Part shown: positions 1-7,973 of the stretch, in pieces | Layout of the letters: every line of letters starts with the position of its first letter | Numbering within the stretch: position 1 is the stretch's first letter | Origin: Mesorhizobium_G sp050247155 | GTDB lineage: Bacteria > Pseudomonadota > Alphaproteobacteria > Rhizobiales > Rhizobiaceae | Length of the DNA stretch: 64,000 nt | NCBI GenBank assembly: GCA_050247155.1 | Contig: JBFWUS010000014.1 | Span: forward strand, 14,448-78,447 | Direction: 5' to 3' | Position numbers and translations under genes: made by a program | Notes under the pieces: generated by a model | What the model was told of the DNA's origin: nothing | Databases searched by the model: none | What the model saw: the letters and a program-made list of their open reading frames with translations, nothing else

Positions 1-1
1 A

Positions 2-1156
2 GGTTTTGGCGCGGTGTTCGGCTCCAAACTGGGCTGGGAACGTCCCAACTGGTTCGCGCCGGACCATCATGAGGCGCGGGATGTCTATTCGATGGGGCGT
101 CAGAACTGGTTTCCGCTGGTCGGCGAGGAGCACCGTCACGTTCGCGAAGCCGTTGGCTTGTTCGATCAGTCGTCCTTCGCCAAATATGAACTGGCCGGAC
201 AGGATGCTCTGCGGGCGCTTGACTGGATTTGCGCAAACGACGTGTCGAAGCCGCCGGGGCGGCTGACATATACGCAGTTGCTGAACAGCCGCGGAGGCAT
301 CGAAGCAGACCTGACGGTTGCCCGGCTCGCCGAGAATAGATTCTACATCGTTACCGGCACCGGCTTCCGCACGCACGACATCGCCTGGATCAGGGATCAT
401 ATCCCAAGCGACTATGACGCCAGACTGACCGACGTGACCGAGGCGTTTGGTACGCTTTCGCTCATGGGTCCGCGGGCGCGCGACGTGCTCATGGCAGTAA
501 CCAGCGCCGATGTCTCTAATGCCGGTTTCCCGTTCGGCCATGTCCGCGAGATCGACATCGCTGACCAGATGGTGCGTGCATTGCGTGTTACGTATGTCGG
601 CGAACTCGGATGGGAACTGCATATCCCGATCGAGGCCACAGGCCAGGTCTTCGATGCGCTGATGCATGCCGGCAAGCCGCACGGCATACGGCCTGTCGGC
701 TACCGCGCGATCGAGTCCCTTCGCCTTGAAAAGGGCTATCGCGCCTGGGGTTCCGACATAACGCCCAACGACACTCCCTTCGAGGCGGGGCTCGGCTGGG
801 CCGTGAAGCTGCGCAAGAACACAGACTTCATGGGGCGGAGAGCGTTGGAGGCGATCAATGGCGCGCCGCTGACGAAGCGACTGTCCGGCTTTACAGTCGA
901 GGACCCGGAGATCGTTCTGCTCGGCCGCGAGACAATTCTGCGCAATGGCGAGCCCGTGGGCTACCTCTCAAGCGGTGGCTACGGCTACTCGCTCGAGAAA
1001 AACATCGGCTACGGTTATGTGCGCAATACCGATGGCGTCTCCGATGATTTTCTATCCGCCGGCGCCTACGAGGTCGTGGTCGCGACGCAGCGGACGCCCG
1101 CCAAGATACATATGGAACCGCTTTATGACGTAGCTGGGGAAAAGGTGAAGGCATGA
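2..1156 (+). CDS. FAD-dependent sarcosine/dimethylglycine dehydrogenase-like protein, C-terminal part (5' end outside window)
   Basis: The reading frame is already open at base 2 (G-F-G-A-V-F-G-S-K-L-G-W) and runs to a TGA at 1154, giving 384 residues without a true start, so the N-terminal FAD domain lies off the left edge. What remains is a GcvT-like tetrahydrofolate-binding aminomethyltransferase domain: SKLGWERPNWF at the linker, DQSSFAKYE, SRGGIEADLTV, TYVGELGWELHIP, and the C-terminal barrel GLGWAVKLRKNTDFMGR. This arrangement is that of dimethylglycine/sarcosine dehydrogenases, which oxidatively demethylate N-methyl glycines and pass the one-carbon unit to folate. Glycine-betaine catabolism is the usual pathway in rhizobia. 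The exact substrate cannot be told from this fragment. Confidence 0.85.
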   Translation, partial: GFGAVFGSKLGWERPNWFAPDHHEARDVYSMGRQNWFPLVGEEHRHVREAVGLFDQSSFAKYELAGQDALRALDWICANDVSKPPGRLTYTQLLNSRGGIEADLTVARLAENRFYIVTGTGFRTHDIAWIRDHIPSDYDARLTDVTEAFGTLSLMGPRARDVLMAVTSADVSNAGFPFGHVREIDIADQMVRALRVTYVGELGWELHIPIEATGQVFDALMHAGKPHGIRPVGYRAIESLRLEKGYRAWGSDITPNDTPFEAGLGWAVKLRKNTDFMGRRALEAINGAPLTKRLSGFTVEDPEIVLLGRETILRNGEPVGYLSSGGYGYSLEKNIGYGYVRNTDGVSDDFLSAGAYEVVVATQRTPAKIHMEPLYDVAGEKVKA

Positions 1157-1222
1157 GTCTAATCGCGCCCTGAAAGCCAGGACGCGCAGGTGAGGCTGGA
1201 TAGGCGATTGCGGGCCAGTTCA

Positions 1223-1251
1223 TTGACAGAAAGCGGCCCAGGATTTATTTT
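1223..1251 (+). promoter_or_regulatory. Sigma-70-type promoter of the OmpA-like gene
   Basis: A perfect -35 hexamer TTGACA (1223-1228) is followed after exactly 17 bases by TATTTT (1246-1251). It lies about 47 bases before the ATG of the OmpA-like gene and downstream of the dehydrogenase stop, so it would start that gene independently. The assignment is by consensus match and position only. Confidence 0.55.
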
Positions 1252-1297
1252 GAAAGGCTGATTTCCGAGTTTAAATTGTCTTTCAGGAGACAGTGCC

Positions 1298-1822
1298 ATG
1301 CGGGTAGTGACGCCAACTTTCGCGCTGGTTGTCTTGCTGTGCTCGCCCAGCGCCTTTGCCCAATCCGCTCAAAAATCCGAAGACATCGTGAAGTTCTTCG
1401 CCAACGCTGTCGATCTAGGCGCGAAGCGGGGAATCTGTGTCGGCACGGAAGATGAGTGCAAGTCAAAGCCGGCCGAACCGGCGCAGACTGGTCTGGACAT
1501 GCTTATAAATTTCGATCTGAATTCCGCTGATTTGACGCCCGACGCGCGCGCCAAGCTAACGGAGTTCGCCAAAGCGCTGCAGGATAATCGATTGCGGTCG
1601 CACAACTTCCTGGTCGAAGGGTTCACCGACGCTTCCGGTTCGGCGACTTATAATGAGGGTTTGTCACAGCGCCGGGCGCAGTCGGTTACGGCTTTCCTTC
1701 TTGGCAGCGGGATCGAACCTGCCAGGGTCAATGCGATCGGTAAAGGTGAAACCGAGCCGCGCGCCGCCGATCCCTACGATCCGGCAAACCGCCGCGTGGA
1801 AATGCGCATCAAACTGCAATAG
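1298..1822 (+). CDS. OmpA family periplasmic/outer-membrane peptidoglycan-binding protein
   Basis: 174 residues. Residues 1-22 form a Sec signal peptide (hydrophobic ALVVLLCSPSAFA, cleavage likely after AFA). The rest is one OmpA-C domain from about residue 65: LINFDLNSADLTPDARAKL, then FTDASGS (the family's GHTDxxG motif with F for H), LSQRRAQSV, and ANRRVEMRI. Such domains bind meso-diaminopimelate in peptidoglycan. AGGAGA sits just ahead of the ATG. The gene is convergent with the T6SS-linked cell-wall hydrolase, so it could be an extra wall anchor for the secretion machine, but it has its own promoter and may be unrelated. No lipobox is seen. Confidence 0.85.
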   Translation: MRVVTPTFALVVLLCSPSAFAQSAQKSEDIVKFFANAVDLGAKRGICVGTEDECKSKPAEPAQTGLDMLINFDLNSADLTPDARAKLTEFAKALQDNRLRSHNFLVEGFTDASGSATYNEGLSQRRAQSVTAFLLGSGIEPARVNAIGKGETEPRAADPYDPANRRVEMRIKLQ

Positions 1823-1873
1823 GGCGACAGCCGGCGCACCCGGGAGGAAAGGGTGCGACTGGCCGAGGGTCAA

Positions 1874-4246
1874 TCACGTGGCGGGTTCGGTCGTCCGGAC
1901 GACGTCGCTCATGGCGGCCTTGTATCGTTCGAATTCTGGCGAAGTCTGTTTGATTTCGCGCGTCACGACCGCAGGCTGATTGACGGACGGTGCGGATACG
2001 CCGCCGGTGCTTGTTCTTCTCCCCATCTTCTTCTCGGCCCAGCTTTGCAGATAGGCGATGTTTCTGCCCCGCAGGAACGGATTGGCGTTGACGACCCCGG
2101 CGCCCATCACCTCAAGCACCGTGGCTTCCGCCGATGCCGACAAGGCGACAGACGCACCTTGCATGCCGAGGAAGTGGCAAAGGTAGAGTCTCCCGGCCGT
2201 GATATGATGGCCTCGCGCCTTCAGGTACGCTTCGCCCTCGCGCGCCAGGTTCCGCACCATTTCGCGCGACAATGTCGGGTCGAATTTCAGCTCCAGCAAC
2301 TGCGCCCGAGACAATGACGCTACGAGATCGGGGCGATAGGTGTTCATCATTCTGATCCACGTCGAATCGATGAATTGCCCGAGCCCCTCTGCAGATGAAA
2401 GCGGATTTTTGGCGCGTGCATTGCCGCCACTCTCGACCCGGATAATTCGGTCGACCAAGGTTTCGACCGCGGCGTCATCATTATCTCCATCAGTCGCGGC
2501 GACGATCGTCGTTGCCGCGCCTAGCGGGTCGATCGCCTGACCGGCGAGATAGACTTCAAAATGCAGATGCGGGCCGGTCGACAGGCCGGTTGTGCCGACA
2601 TAGCCGATCACCTCGCCAGCTTTCACGGCTGTACCAACTGGCGTGTTTGGCGCGAATTTCGACATATGTGCATAGCGGGTTTCGCGCCCGTCCGGGTGTG
2701 CGATCTTCACCAGATTTCCGTAGCCCGCCCCGTCGCCCTGGAAGGCAATGGTCCCGTCGAAGGCCGCCATGATCGGCGTTCCCGTGGGGGCTGCCCAATC
2801 GACGCCTTTGTGGATGCGCACGGTTTTCAGGATCGGATGGCGTCGGGGTCCGAAGGTCGACGTCATGACGCCGTTTACCGGCGTGACCATGCCGTTGGAG
2901 ACGGTCACCGACCGAACCTGATCATCCTTGGTCACGCAGGCGAATTCACCGTCGCTCTGCTGGAAGACGAAACATTCTATGTCGGCTTCAGCGCGATGCA
3001 CACCAGCGTAAAGCACCTTTCCGGATACACCGTCCTTTCCGCGCGCGGCTTCGGAATAGACCAGGATAAAGCGATCTCCATAGTCCACAAAAGAGTTCAG
3101 ATCCTGGCCCCGGGAAAGGTACATGATGGCTTCGCCGATGACCCCAGTCGGGACATTGTTGCGCGCCGCGGTCGAATAGATAGCATCGAGCAGGCGATAC
3201 TGCCGCTTCCCCGTGCTGTCGTCCGTCCGCCCCGAGTAATTGAAGAGGTCGTCCCGGACCCAGGGATCGACACCCACGACGAACCTTCCAGCCGCATCGC
3301 GCGCCATAGTTCCGATATAGGTGCTGCTCGAGTAAACCGAGACCTGCATCAGCATGGGCGCCAGCGTATCGCGGCGCGGCCGAAAGCCCCGCATCGCAAC
3401 GACATTGCCCGCCTCCAATGTCTCTCTGGAGAACAACGCCTTCAGCGCTTCGCCGGCAAGTGTTGCATCCTGGGCGGAGAAATTCGCCTCAATGACGACG
3501 CTGTCCAGTGTGCGATTGTTCAAGACCTTGATGAACACGTCTTCGGTGGACGCAAGGCGCTCGTCCTCAGGCGTTACGCTGGCCACGCTCGTGTTGTTCT
3601 CGATGGCTGTCTTTTCGAACGCCGGCAGCGCGGCTTCGCCCTGGTCAACGGTTTCTCCCCACCCGGCAGCCACATCCTCGCCGGTTGCCTGAAGGTCGGT
3701 TGCAGAGAGGTCGTCGGGTTCGACGTCCACCACGGCAGGCTGCAGATCGACATCAAGGTCTTGCGATTCGACGCCGAGCGTCGCGTCTTTCTGCGCCTGA
3801 AAAAATGCAAAATCTTCCTGCGATGACGGGATTGTTGTCATGAAGCGTTCGGAAGAACTAACCATCGCGTCCGACAGCACATGGATTTGCGCCGCCACAT
3901 TGAAGGAGGCAAGATCAGCAGGGCGGCTTATCGACTTCAATTGTGTGGTGGCGCCTCCTTCTCGCGCGAGCGTCAGCCACATCGGGTCACCCGCCAAGTC
4001 GACTATGGCCGGCACGTAAACGGCCGCGTCCGGCGGGACGGCGGCAGCCTCGTCGGTCATCGCCAGTTCTTCATCCATGTCGGCGTCCACCGACGTTTGA
4101 CCCACCGTCCACCAGACCGCAAAAGCGCCAGCAGCCAGAAGAACCGTCGCCAGACCCATCGCGAAACGCGTTACGCGTACACGACGGCGTTGCGCGATGG
4201 CAGCCTCTTTCCTCATCCGGAACCGGGGGTCGATAGCATGCGTCAT
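1874..4246 (-). CDS. Membrane-anchored M23 metallopeptidase fused to a lytic transglycosylase domain, T6SS-associated
   Basis: 790 residues from an ATG that overlaps the upstream stop as ATGA; an in-frame start 30 bases earlier would overlap that gene more. One membrane segment (about 26-46) leaves the bulk in the periplasm. A poorly conserved region of about 400 residues precedes an M23/LytM domain (about 457-575) with Zn-ligand motifs HKGVDW (479-484) and GPHLHFE (H560, H562). A lytic-transglycosylase-like domain follows (about 595-700) with RVESGGNARAKNP, E605 as the likely catalytic acid, and EGLGQF. M23 enzymes cut cross-link peptides and transglycosylases cut glycan strands, so both bonds could be attacked. 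As last gene of the TssL-2/TssM-2 operon it probably opens peptidoglycan for the apparatus. It could alternatively be an effector, but the anchor argues against this. Confidence 0.85.
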   Translation of the reverse strand: MTHAIDPRFRMRKEAAIAQRRRVRVTRFAMGLATVLLAAGAFAVWWTVGQTSVDADMDEELAMTDEAAAVPPDAAVYVPAIVDLAGDPMWLTLAREGGATTQLKSISRPADLASFNVAAQIHVLSDAMVSSSERFMTTIPSSQEDFAFFQAQKDATLGVESQDLDVDLQPAVVDVEPDDLSATDLQATGEDVAAGWGETVDQGEAALPAFEKTAIENNTSVASVTPEDERLASTEDVFIKVLNNRTLDSVVIEANFSAQDATLAGEALKALFSRETLEAGNVVAMRGFRPRRDTLAPMLMQVSVYSSSTYIGTMARDAAGRFVVGVDPWVRDDLFNYSGRTDDSTGKRQYRLLDAIYSTAARNNVPTGVIGEAIMYLSRGQDLNSFVDYGDRFILVYSEAARGKDGVSGKVLYAGVHRAEADIECFVFQQSDGEFACVTKDDQVRSVTVSNGMVTPVNGVMTSTFGPRRHPILKTVRIHKGVDWAAPTGTPIMAAFDGTIAFQGDGAGYGNLVKIAHPDGRETRYAHMSKFAPNTPVGTAVKAGEVIGYVGTTGLSTGPHLHFEVYLAGQAIDPLGAATTIVAATDGDNDDAAVETLVDRIIRVESGGNARAKNPLSSAEGLGQFIDSTWIRMMNTYRPDLVASLSRAQLLELKFDPTLSREMVRNLAREGEAYLKARGHHITAGRLYLCHFLGMQGASVALSASAEATVLEVMGAGVVNANPFLRGRNIAYLQSWAEKKMGRRTSTGGVSAPSVNQPAVVTREIKQTSPEFERYKAAMSDVVRTTEPAT

Positions 4247-4728
4247 GGGCTTCGTCCGGTCAGGAAGAAAGTCCATCGCACCTGGGCTTGCGTATCCACT
4301 TCATAGAAGCGAGCGGCGATGTGGCCGTTCCGCCAGCAATCGTCGATGCCGCGAATGCTGAAGCGGCGCTTCTCGATGCACATGTCGGTTGAGCCGCTGA
4401 GAATCGCGTGGCCGAAGACGTCGGTTGCATAGATGTAGATGTAGCGGTTTGAAAGTTCGTCACGGATAACGTTGACGCATTGATTGGCGCCGACCGTCCA
4501 CCAGCCTTCGGTCTGAAACGTGCGATCGACCTCCTGCCCGACAGCTAGGTTGACCACATCGAGCGTCTGGTTGCAGACGGTAAATTCGGCGTGGGCCGGC
4601 CCGACAACAAATATCCACCCTGCGAGGGCCGCGAGGGATATGAGCGCCGATCTGGCCAATTGTCTGCGCAAACTCCCAATACGCGCCGCGGACATGCAAT
4701 TAGCCTGAAATGCGCGATCGTCCGCCAT
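4243..4728 (-). CDS. DUF1036 family protein with N-terminal membrane anchor or signal
   Basis: 161 residues. A hydrophobic stretch (about 24-46, LISLAALAGWIFVVGPAHAEF) could be a signal peptide cleaved after AHA. It is followed by a DUF1036 domain rich in cysteine and tryptophan: FTVCNQTLDVVNLAVG, GWWTVGANQCVNV, YIYIYATDVFG, and a C-terminal cysteine-bearing strand. An internal ATG at codon 12 (MSAARIG) is an alternative start. The gene is 11 bases after the kinase stop and overlaps the hydrolase start by four bases, so it is translationally coupled. DUF1036 has no defined activity. Here it is probably a periplasmic accessory factor of the T6SS operon. Confidence 0.75.
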   Translation of the reverse strand: MADDRAFQANCMSAARIGSLRRQLARSALISLAALAGWIFVVGPAHAEFTVCNQTLDVVNLAVGQEVDRTFQTEGWWTVGANQCVNVIRDELSNRYIYIYATDVFGHAILSGSTDMCIEKRRFSIRGIDDCWRNGHIAARFYEVDTQAQVRWTFFLTGRSP

Positions 4729-4739
4729 CGCGAGCGCGG

Positions 4740-7094
4740 CTATCCGCCAAGCCGGAAGTACTTCGCAGTGGCTGCCCCCTGCAGGCCGCGATCGCGGATT
4801 TCGGCCAGAATTTTCGGCAAGACGACGCTTGCCGGTGTCGGCTTGGAGAAATCGGCCGCCGCGATGTCGCTTGTCGCCGTCACTGCCACGATAATCTGGG
4901 GAACGACCTTGCCTCCGGCGCGGTCAGCCTCGCTGAGCCCGATCGGAATGTTGAATGTCGCTTTGCCGTCATCGACTCGAACGCGTTGATCGAGATTGAA
5001 GGCCATGCCTTTGTGGTCGATGAGCAGAAGGTTGGAGCGCATGCCGCCGCTCGTTTCGAGTGTGCCGCTGACGGGGCTCCCGCTCGGCACCGATGTTTGC
5101 GCGAGCGCCAGCATCGGTTTTTCAGCCGATCCGTCGCCAAGAGTGTGAAGAAAGGTCGTGATCTCACATTGGGCCGGGTCGATCAACCGCACGTTGATGT
5201 CAGGTTCGAGGTTAAACCTGGCCTGGAACGCGGCAAGCATTTCGGCAAATGGTTCGACGGCTGTACCGAAACCCTCGACGTCGACTGATTTGTCCGTGAC
5301 GGTGAGCGCGGTTGCGTAGAAACAATTGCCCCCGTCGTAGCCCCGCAGCCAGGAAATTCGTTCCGCAACGTCATCGACCGCATCGCTGGGTGGCGCCTGT
5401 GGCTTGGGCAGGTCCATGACGAGCTCTTCGCCTTCAGGGTCGTCTATTTCATCCGGAACAATCGGTGCGATCGGCTTTGACGACGGCGATGCGGCTGTTT
5501 GGTTGCTTGGCGGAGATTTCGCCGCGTTGGGTGTCGCCGGGATCAATTTGGGCGTGCTCGCCGCCACGTTTCGATCCGCGTCTTTCTCGGCGTCGGGTTG
5601 ATCGATGGGCGAAGGCTGCGCCGGATCGACCGCAGGTCCCGGCTTCGGTTTCGCAGGAACTTGAGGTGCTTCAGCCGGGCTGGATGAGGCTGTCGGCTTA
5701 GGGATTGGCTTTACGGGTTGCGGTTCCGTTGCCGATGGGGGTTTGGGAAGCTCAACCGGCTCTTGGGTGGAGGGTGCTTTTGACCCTGCCTCGGCGACAA
5801 CGGGCAAATTTCCAGCCGGACTACCGGTGTCATCGGGCGGGTTTGCGGGCGCAGCCCCGGAGGGGGAGGCGGTATCATTGGACGTGGCTGTCAGTTTGGG
5901 GGCAGCCGGCTCGACCGCCCGCTCGTCCTGGAAGGAGATGACCCCGGTTAGATAGACGGCGGCGCCGGCTGCGACTGCCAAGGCGCCGATACTTGCTGCG
6001 GTGAGCGTGAAGCTGCTACGCCTTTTTGGCGGGCTTTCCGGCGTTGCGACCTTGTTAGGCGGTGGTTTCGGTTGCGAGAGGTAAGCTGGCCGAACGTGTT
6101 CGACGAACGAATTATCGCCGCCAGATATCGCGGCCGGTGACGGGCGTTCATTTTCACCAGGTCTGCTTGATTGCGGCGAGAGAGAAACGGACTGTGCCGG
6201 TTCGGTTCTTGCAAAGGCGGCAGATCTCTCGGGCGCAGCCGGCATCCTCGTCGCGTCGGCTATGTCCGCCATGCTGGCCGGCCGCTCGCGCGGATCCGGC
6301 TGCAGCATCGCTTCAATCACCGGACGCAAATCCTCGTCCAAATCGCTGAGGTCGGGAACGCTGCGCCGCTTTTCCACGATCTCGAATTGCGAGCCGCTCA
6401 TGTCGAGCGGCTTGCCCCGCAACGCTGCGCTAAGCACGAGTCCAAGGCTGTAGATGTCCGACTGCTCTGTCACCTCGCCGCCGAACAGGCCGAGTTGCTC
6501 GGGCGACACGTAGTTGTATTTGCCGGCAAACCGGCCCCCGATCAGCGTTTCGCCGCCCACATTGGCCGAGCGGGCGATGCCAAAATCGATGATCTTGGCA
6601 CGGTCGACATTGCTGCCCGGCAGGATGATGTTGTCCGGCGAAAGATCGCGATGAACCGTACCAGCCTCGTGAGCGGCGCTTAGACCCGAGGCAAGACGGT
6701 GGCAAAGGCGGCGCACGATGCTCGCTGACAGCGGACCGCTGCGCATAATGTCGAAAAGCGACGGTCCATTGACGAACTCCATGGCGAGGTATGGTCGTCC
6801 GATACCCGGATCGATCGTGAAGACGTGGTAGCGGACGATCGCGTCATGCGAGAGGTGGTTGAGGATCGACGCTTCCTTGCGAAAGAGCGAGAGGATCGTC
6901 TGATCACGGGCAAACTCCGGCAAGACGATCTTGATCGCGACCACGTCGCCGGTCTGAATATTGTGGCCGCGATAGACCTCGCCCATACCGCCGGAAGCCA
7001 GCCGCTCGTCCAGTTCGTAGATGCCGCTAAGCTGCGTACCGACATCGGCGTTGGCCACGCTTGGCAAAATACGGGTCTTGTCGTCCATGTTCAT
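4740..7094 (-). CDS. ppkA: Transmembrane Ser/Thr protein kinase, PpkA-type, with periplasmic C-terminal domain
   Basis: 784 residues, started at the ATG that overlaps the phosphatase stop (ATGA); a 66-codon upstream extension is rejected because it lies inside that gene. The kinase domain (about 25-275) shows the glycine loop LASGGMGEVY, VAIK with K55, HRDLSPDN with catalytic D150 (serine replaces the usual lysine two after the Asp), DFG at 170-172, and a PEQ motif. A proline-rich linker, one membrane helix (about 361-385), a long Pro/Ala/Lys-rich stalk and a folded domain (about 580-784) follow, so the C-terminus is periplasmic. In Pseudomonas and Agrobacterium, PpkA phosphorylates Fha or TssL to trigger T6SS assembly, reversed by PppA, encoded directly upstream here. 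The outer domain may be a sensor. Confidence 0.92.
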   Translation of the reverse strand: MNMDDKTRILPSVANADVGTQLSGIYELDERLASGGMGEVYRGHNIQTGDVVAIKIVLPEFARDQTILSLFRKEASILNHLSHDAIVRYHVFTIDPGIGRPYLAMEFVNGPSLFDIMRSGPLSASIVRRLCHRLASGLSAAHEAGTVHRDLSPDNIILPGSNVDRAKIIDFGIARSANVGGETLIGGRFAGKYNYVSPEQLGLFGGEVTEQSDIYSLGLVLSAALRGKPLDMSGSQFEIVEKRRSVPDLSDLDEDLRPVIEAMLQPDPRERPASMADIADATRMPAAPERSAAFARTEPAQSVSLSPQSSRPGENERPSPAAISGGDNSFVEHVRPAYLSQPKPPPNKVATPESPPKRRSSFTLTAASIGALAVAAGAAVYLTGVISFQDERAVEPAAPKLTATSNDTASPSGAAPANPPDDTGSPAGNLPVVAEAGSKAPSTQEPVELPKPPSATEPQPVKPIPKPTASSSPAEAPQVPAKPKPGPAVDPAQPSPIDQPDAEKDADRNVAASTPKLIPATPNAAKSPPSNQTAASPSSKPIAPIVPDEIDDPEGEELVMDLPKPQAPPSDAVDDVAERISWLRGYDGGNCFYATALTVTDKSVDVEGFGTAVEPFAEMLAAFQARFNLEPDINVRLIDPAQCEITTFLHTLGDGSAEKPMLALAQTSVPSGSPVSGTLETSGGMRSNLLLIDHKGMAFNLDQRVRVDDGKATFNIPIGLSEADRAGGKVVPQIIVAVTATSDIAAADFSKPTPASVVLPKILAEIRDRGLQGAATAKYFRLGG

Positions 7095-7858
7095 CGCGTC
7101 ATGCCGTTCACCCGGGTCAGATCGCCATTCAGATGATCTCTGATGGCCACAACAAGGATGGTCACATTGTCGGTGCCTCCTCGCTCCAGAACCAGCCTCA
7201 ATAGCGTTTCGCATGAGGCGCGCGGTGGCGCCGCCAGCACTGCGGCCCGGATCTCCGAATCCGAAACATGAGCAGTCAGACCGTCGGTGCAAAGGACAAA
7301 GATGTCGCCGACAAGCGCTTCGCCGTGCTGGAAGTCCATGGCGACTTCGTCAGTGACGCCGACCGCACGCGTAATGACGTTCTTGCGCGGCCAGACGCGC
7401 GCCTCTTCCGCTGTGATTACGCCGCGGTCAAACAATTCCTGAACCTCGGTGTGATCCCGTGAAACCTGCGTGATCGACCCGTTGCGCACGAGGTAGACCC
7501 GGCTGTCGCCGGACCAAAGACAGGCAAAGCGCCCGTCCTTGGCCAATAGCGCCGCGACGGTGGAGCCGATCGTAACCCCTCTGGATCGGGCAATGCCCCG
7601 GATTTCCCGATGTGCCCGATTCAAGCGATCCTCAAAGCGAGCGCGCAGATCGGTCGCGGATGTGGCCAGGCCGATCGTGCCAAGATGATCCACGATGCTG
7701 GCCGAAGCAACTTCACCGGCGTGATGGCCGCCCATGCCGTCGGCGACGGCCCAGATGCCGCTGCCGGGTTCCATCAGGAATCTGTCTTCGTTGAGATCCC
7801 TCACGCAGCCGCGATGGCTGACGCCGTAACTCTCAAACGGCAGGAAGGCTTCATTCAT
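7091..7858 (-). CDS. pppA: PP2C-family Ser/Thr phosphatase, PppA-type
   Basis: 255 residues, the full length of a stand-alone PP2C/Stp1-type phosphatase. Metal-binding and family motifs are in order: RGCVRDLNEDRF near the N-terminus, VADGMGGHHAGE, SGDSRVYLVRNG, RDHTEVQEL, FVLCTDGLTAHVSD, and GGTDNVTILVV near the end. These acidic residues hold the two Mn/Mg ions of the active site. The gene overlaps the kinase start by four bases, so antagonistic enzymes are made together. Its known role in T6SS-positive bacteria is to dephosphorylate Fha/TssL and return the machine to rest. A 115-base gap separates it from tssM-2. Confidence 0.93.
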   Translation of the reverse strand: MNEAFLPFESYGVSHRGCVRDLNEDRFLMEPGSGIWAVADGMGGHHAGEVASASIVDHLGTIGLATSATDLRARFEDRLNRAHREIRGIARSRGVTIGSTVAALLAKDGRFACLWSGDSRVYLVRNGSITQVSRDHTEVQELFDRGVITAEEARVWPRKNVITRAVGVTDEVAMDFQHGEALVGDIFVLCTDGLTAHVSDSEIRAAVLAAPPRASCETLLRLVLERGGTDNVTILVVAIRDHLNGDLTRVNGMTR

Positions 7859-7973
7859 GAGACCCCTCCCAGTGGCGCAACTTAGCCAAACTCTCTACAG
7901 CCAGGGCGCTCCCGCAGGCGATGAACCTTGCCATAGCGAGACGTATTAGGACATCGAAATCGACCGCAAACCA

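Noticed and set aside
2561..3826. Open plus-strand frame of 421 codons opposite the M23 hydrolase
   Set aside because: It mirrors a gene with clear catalytic motifs and itself has no family resemblance or ribosome-binding site.
7095..7292. N-terminal extension of 66 residues on the kinase
   Set aside because: It lies inside the phosphatase gene; the ATGA overlap gives a natural start at 7094.
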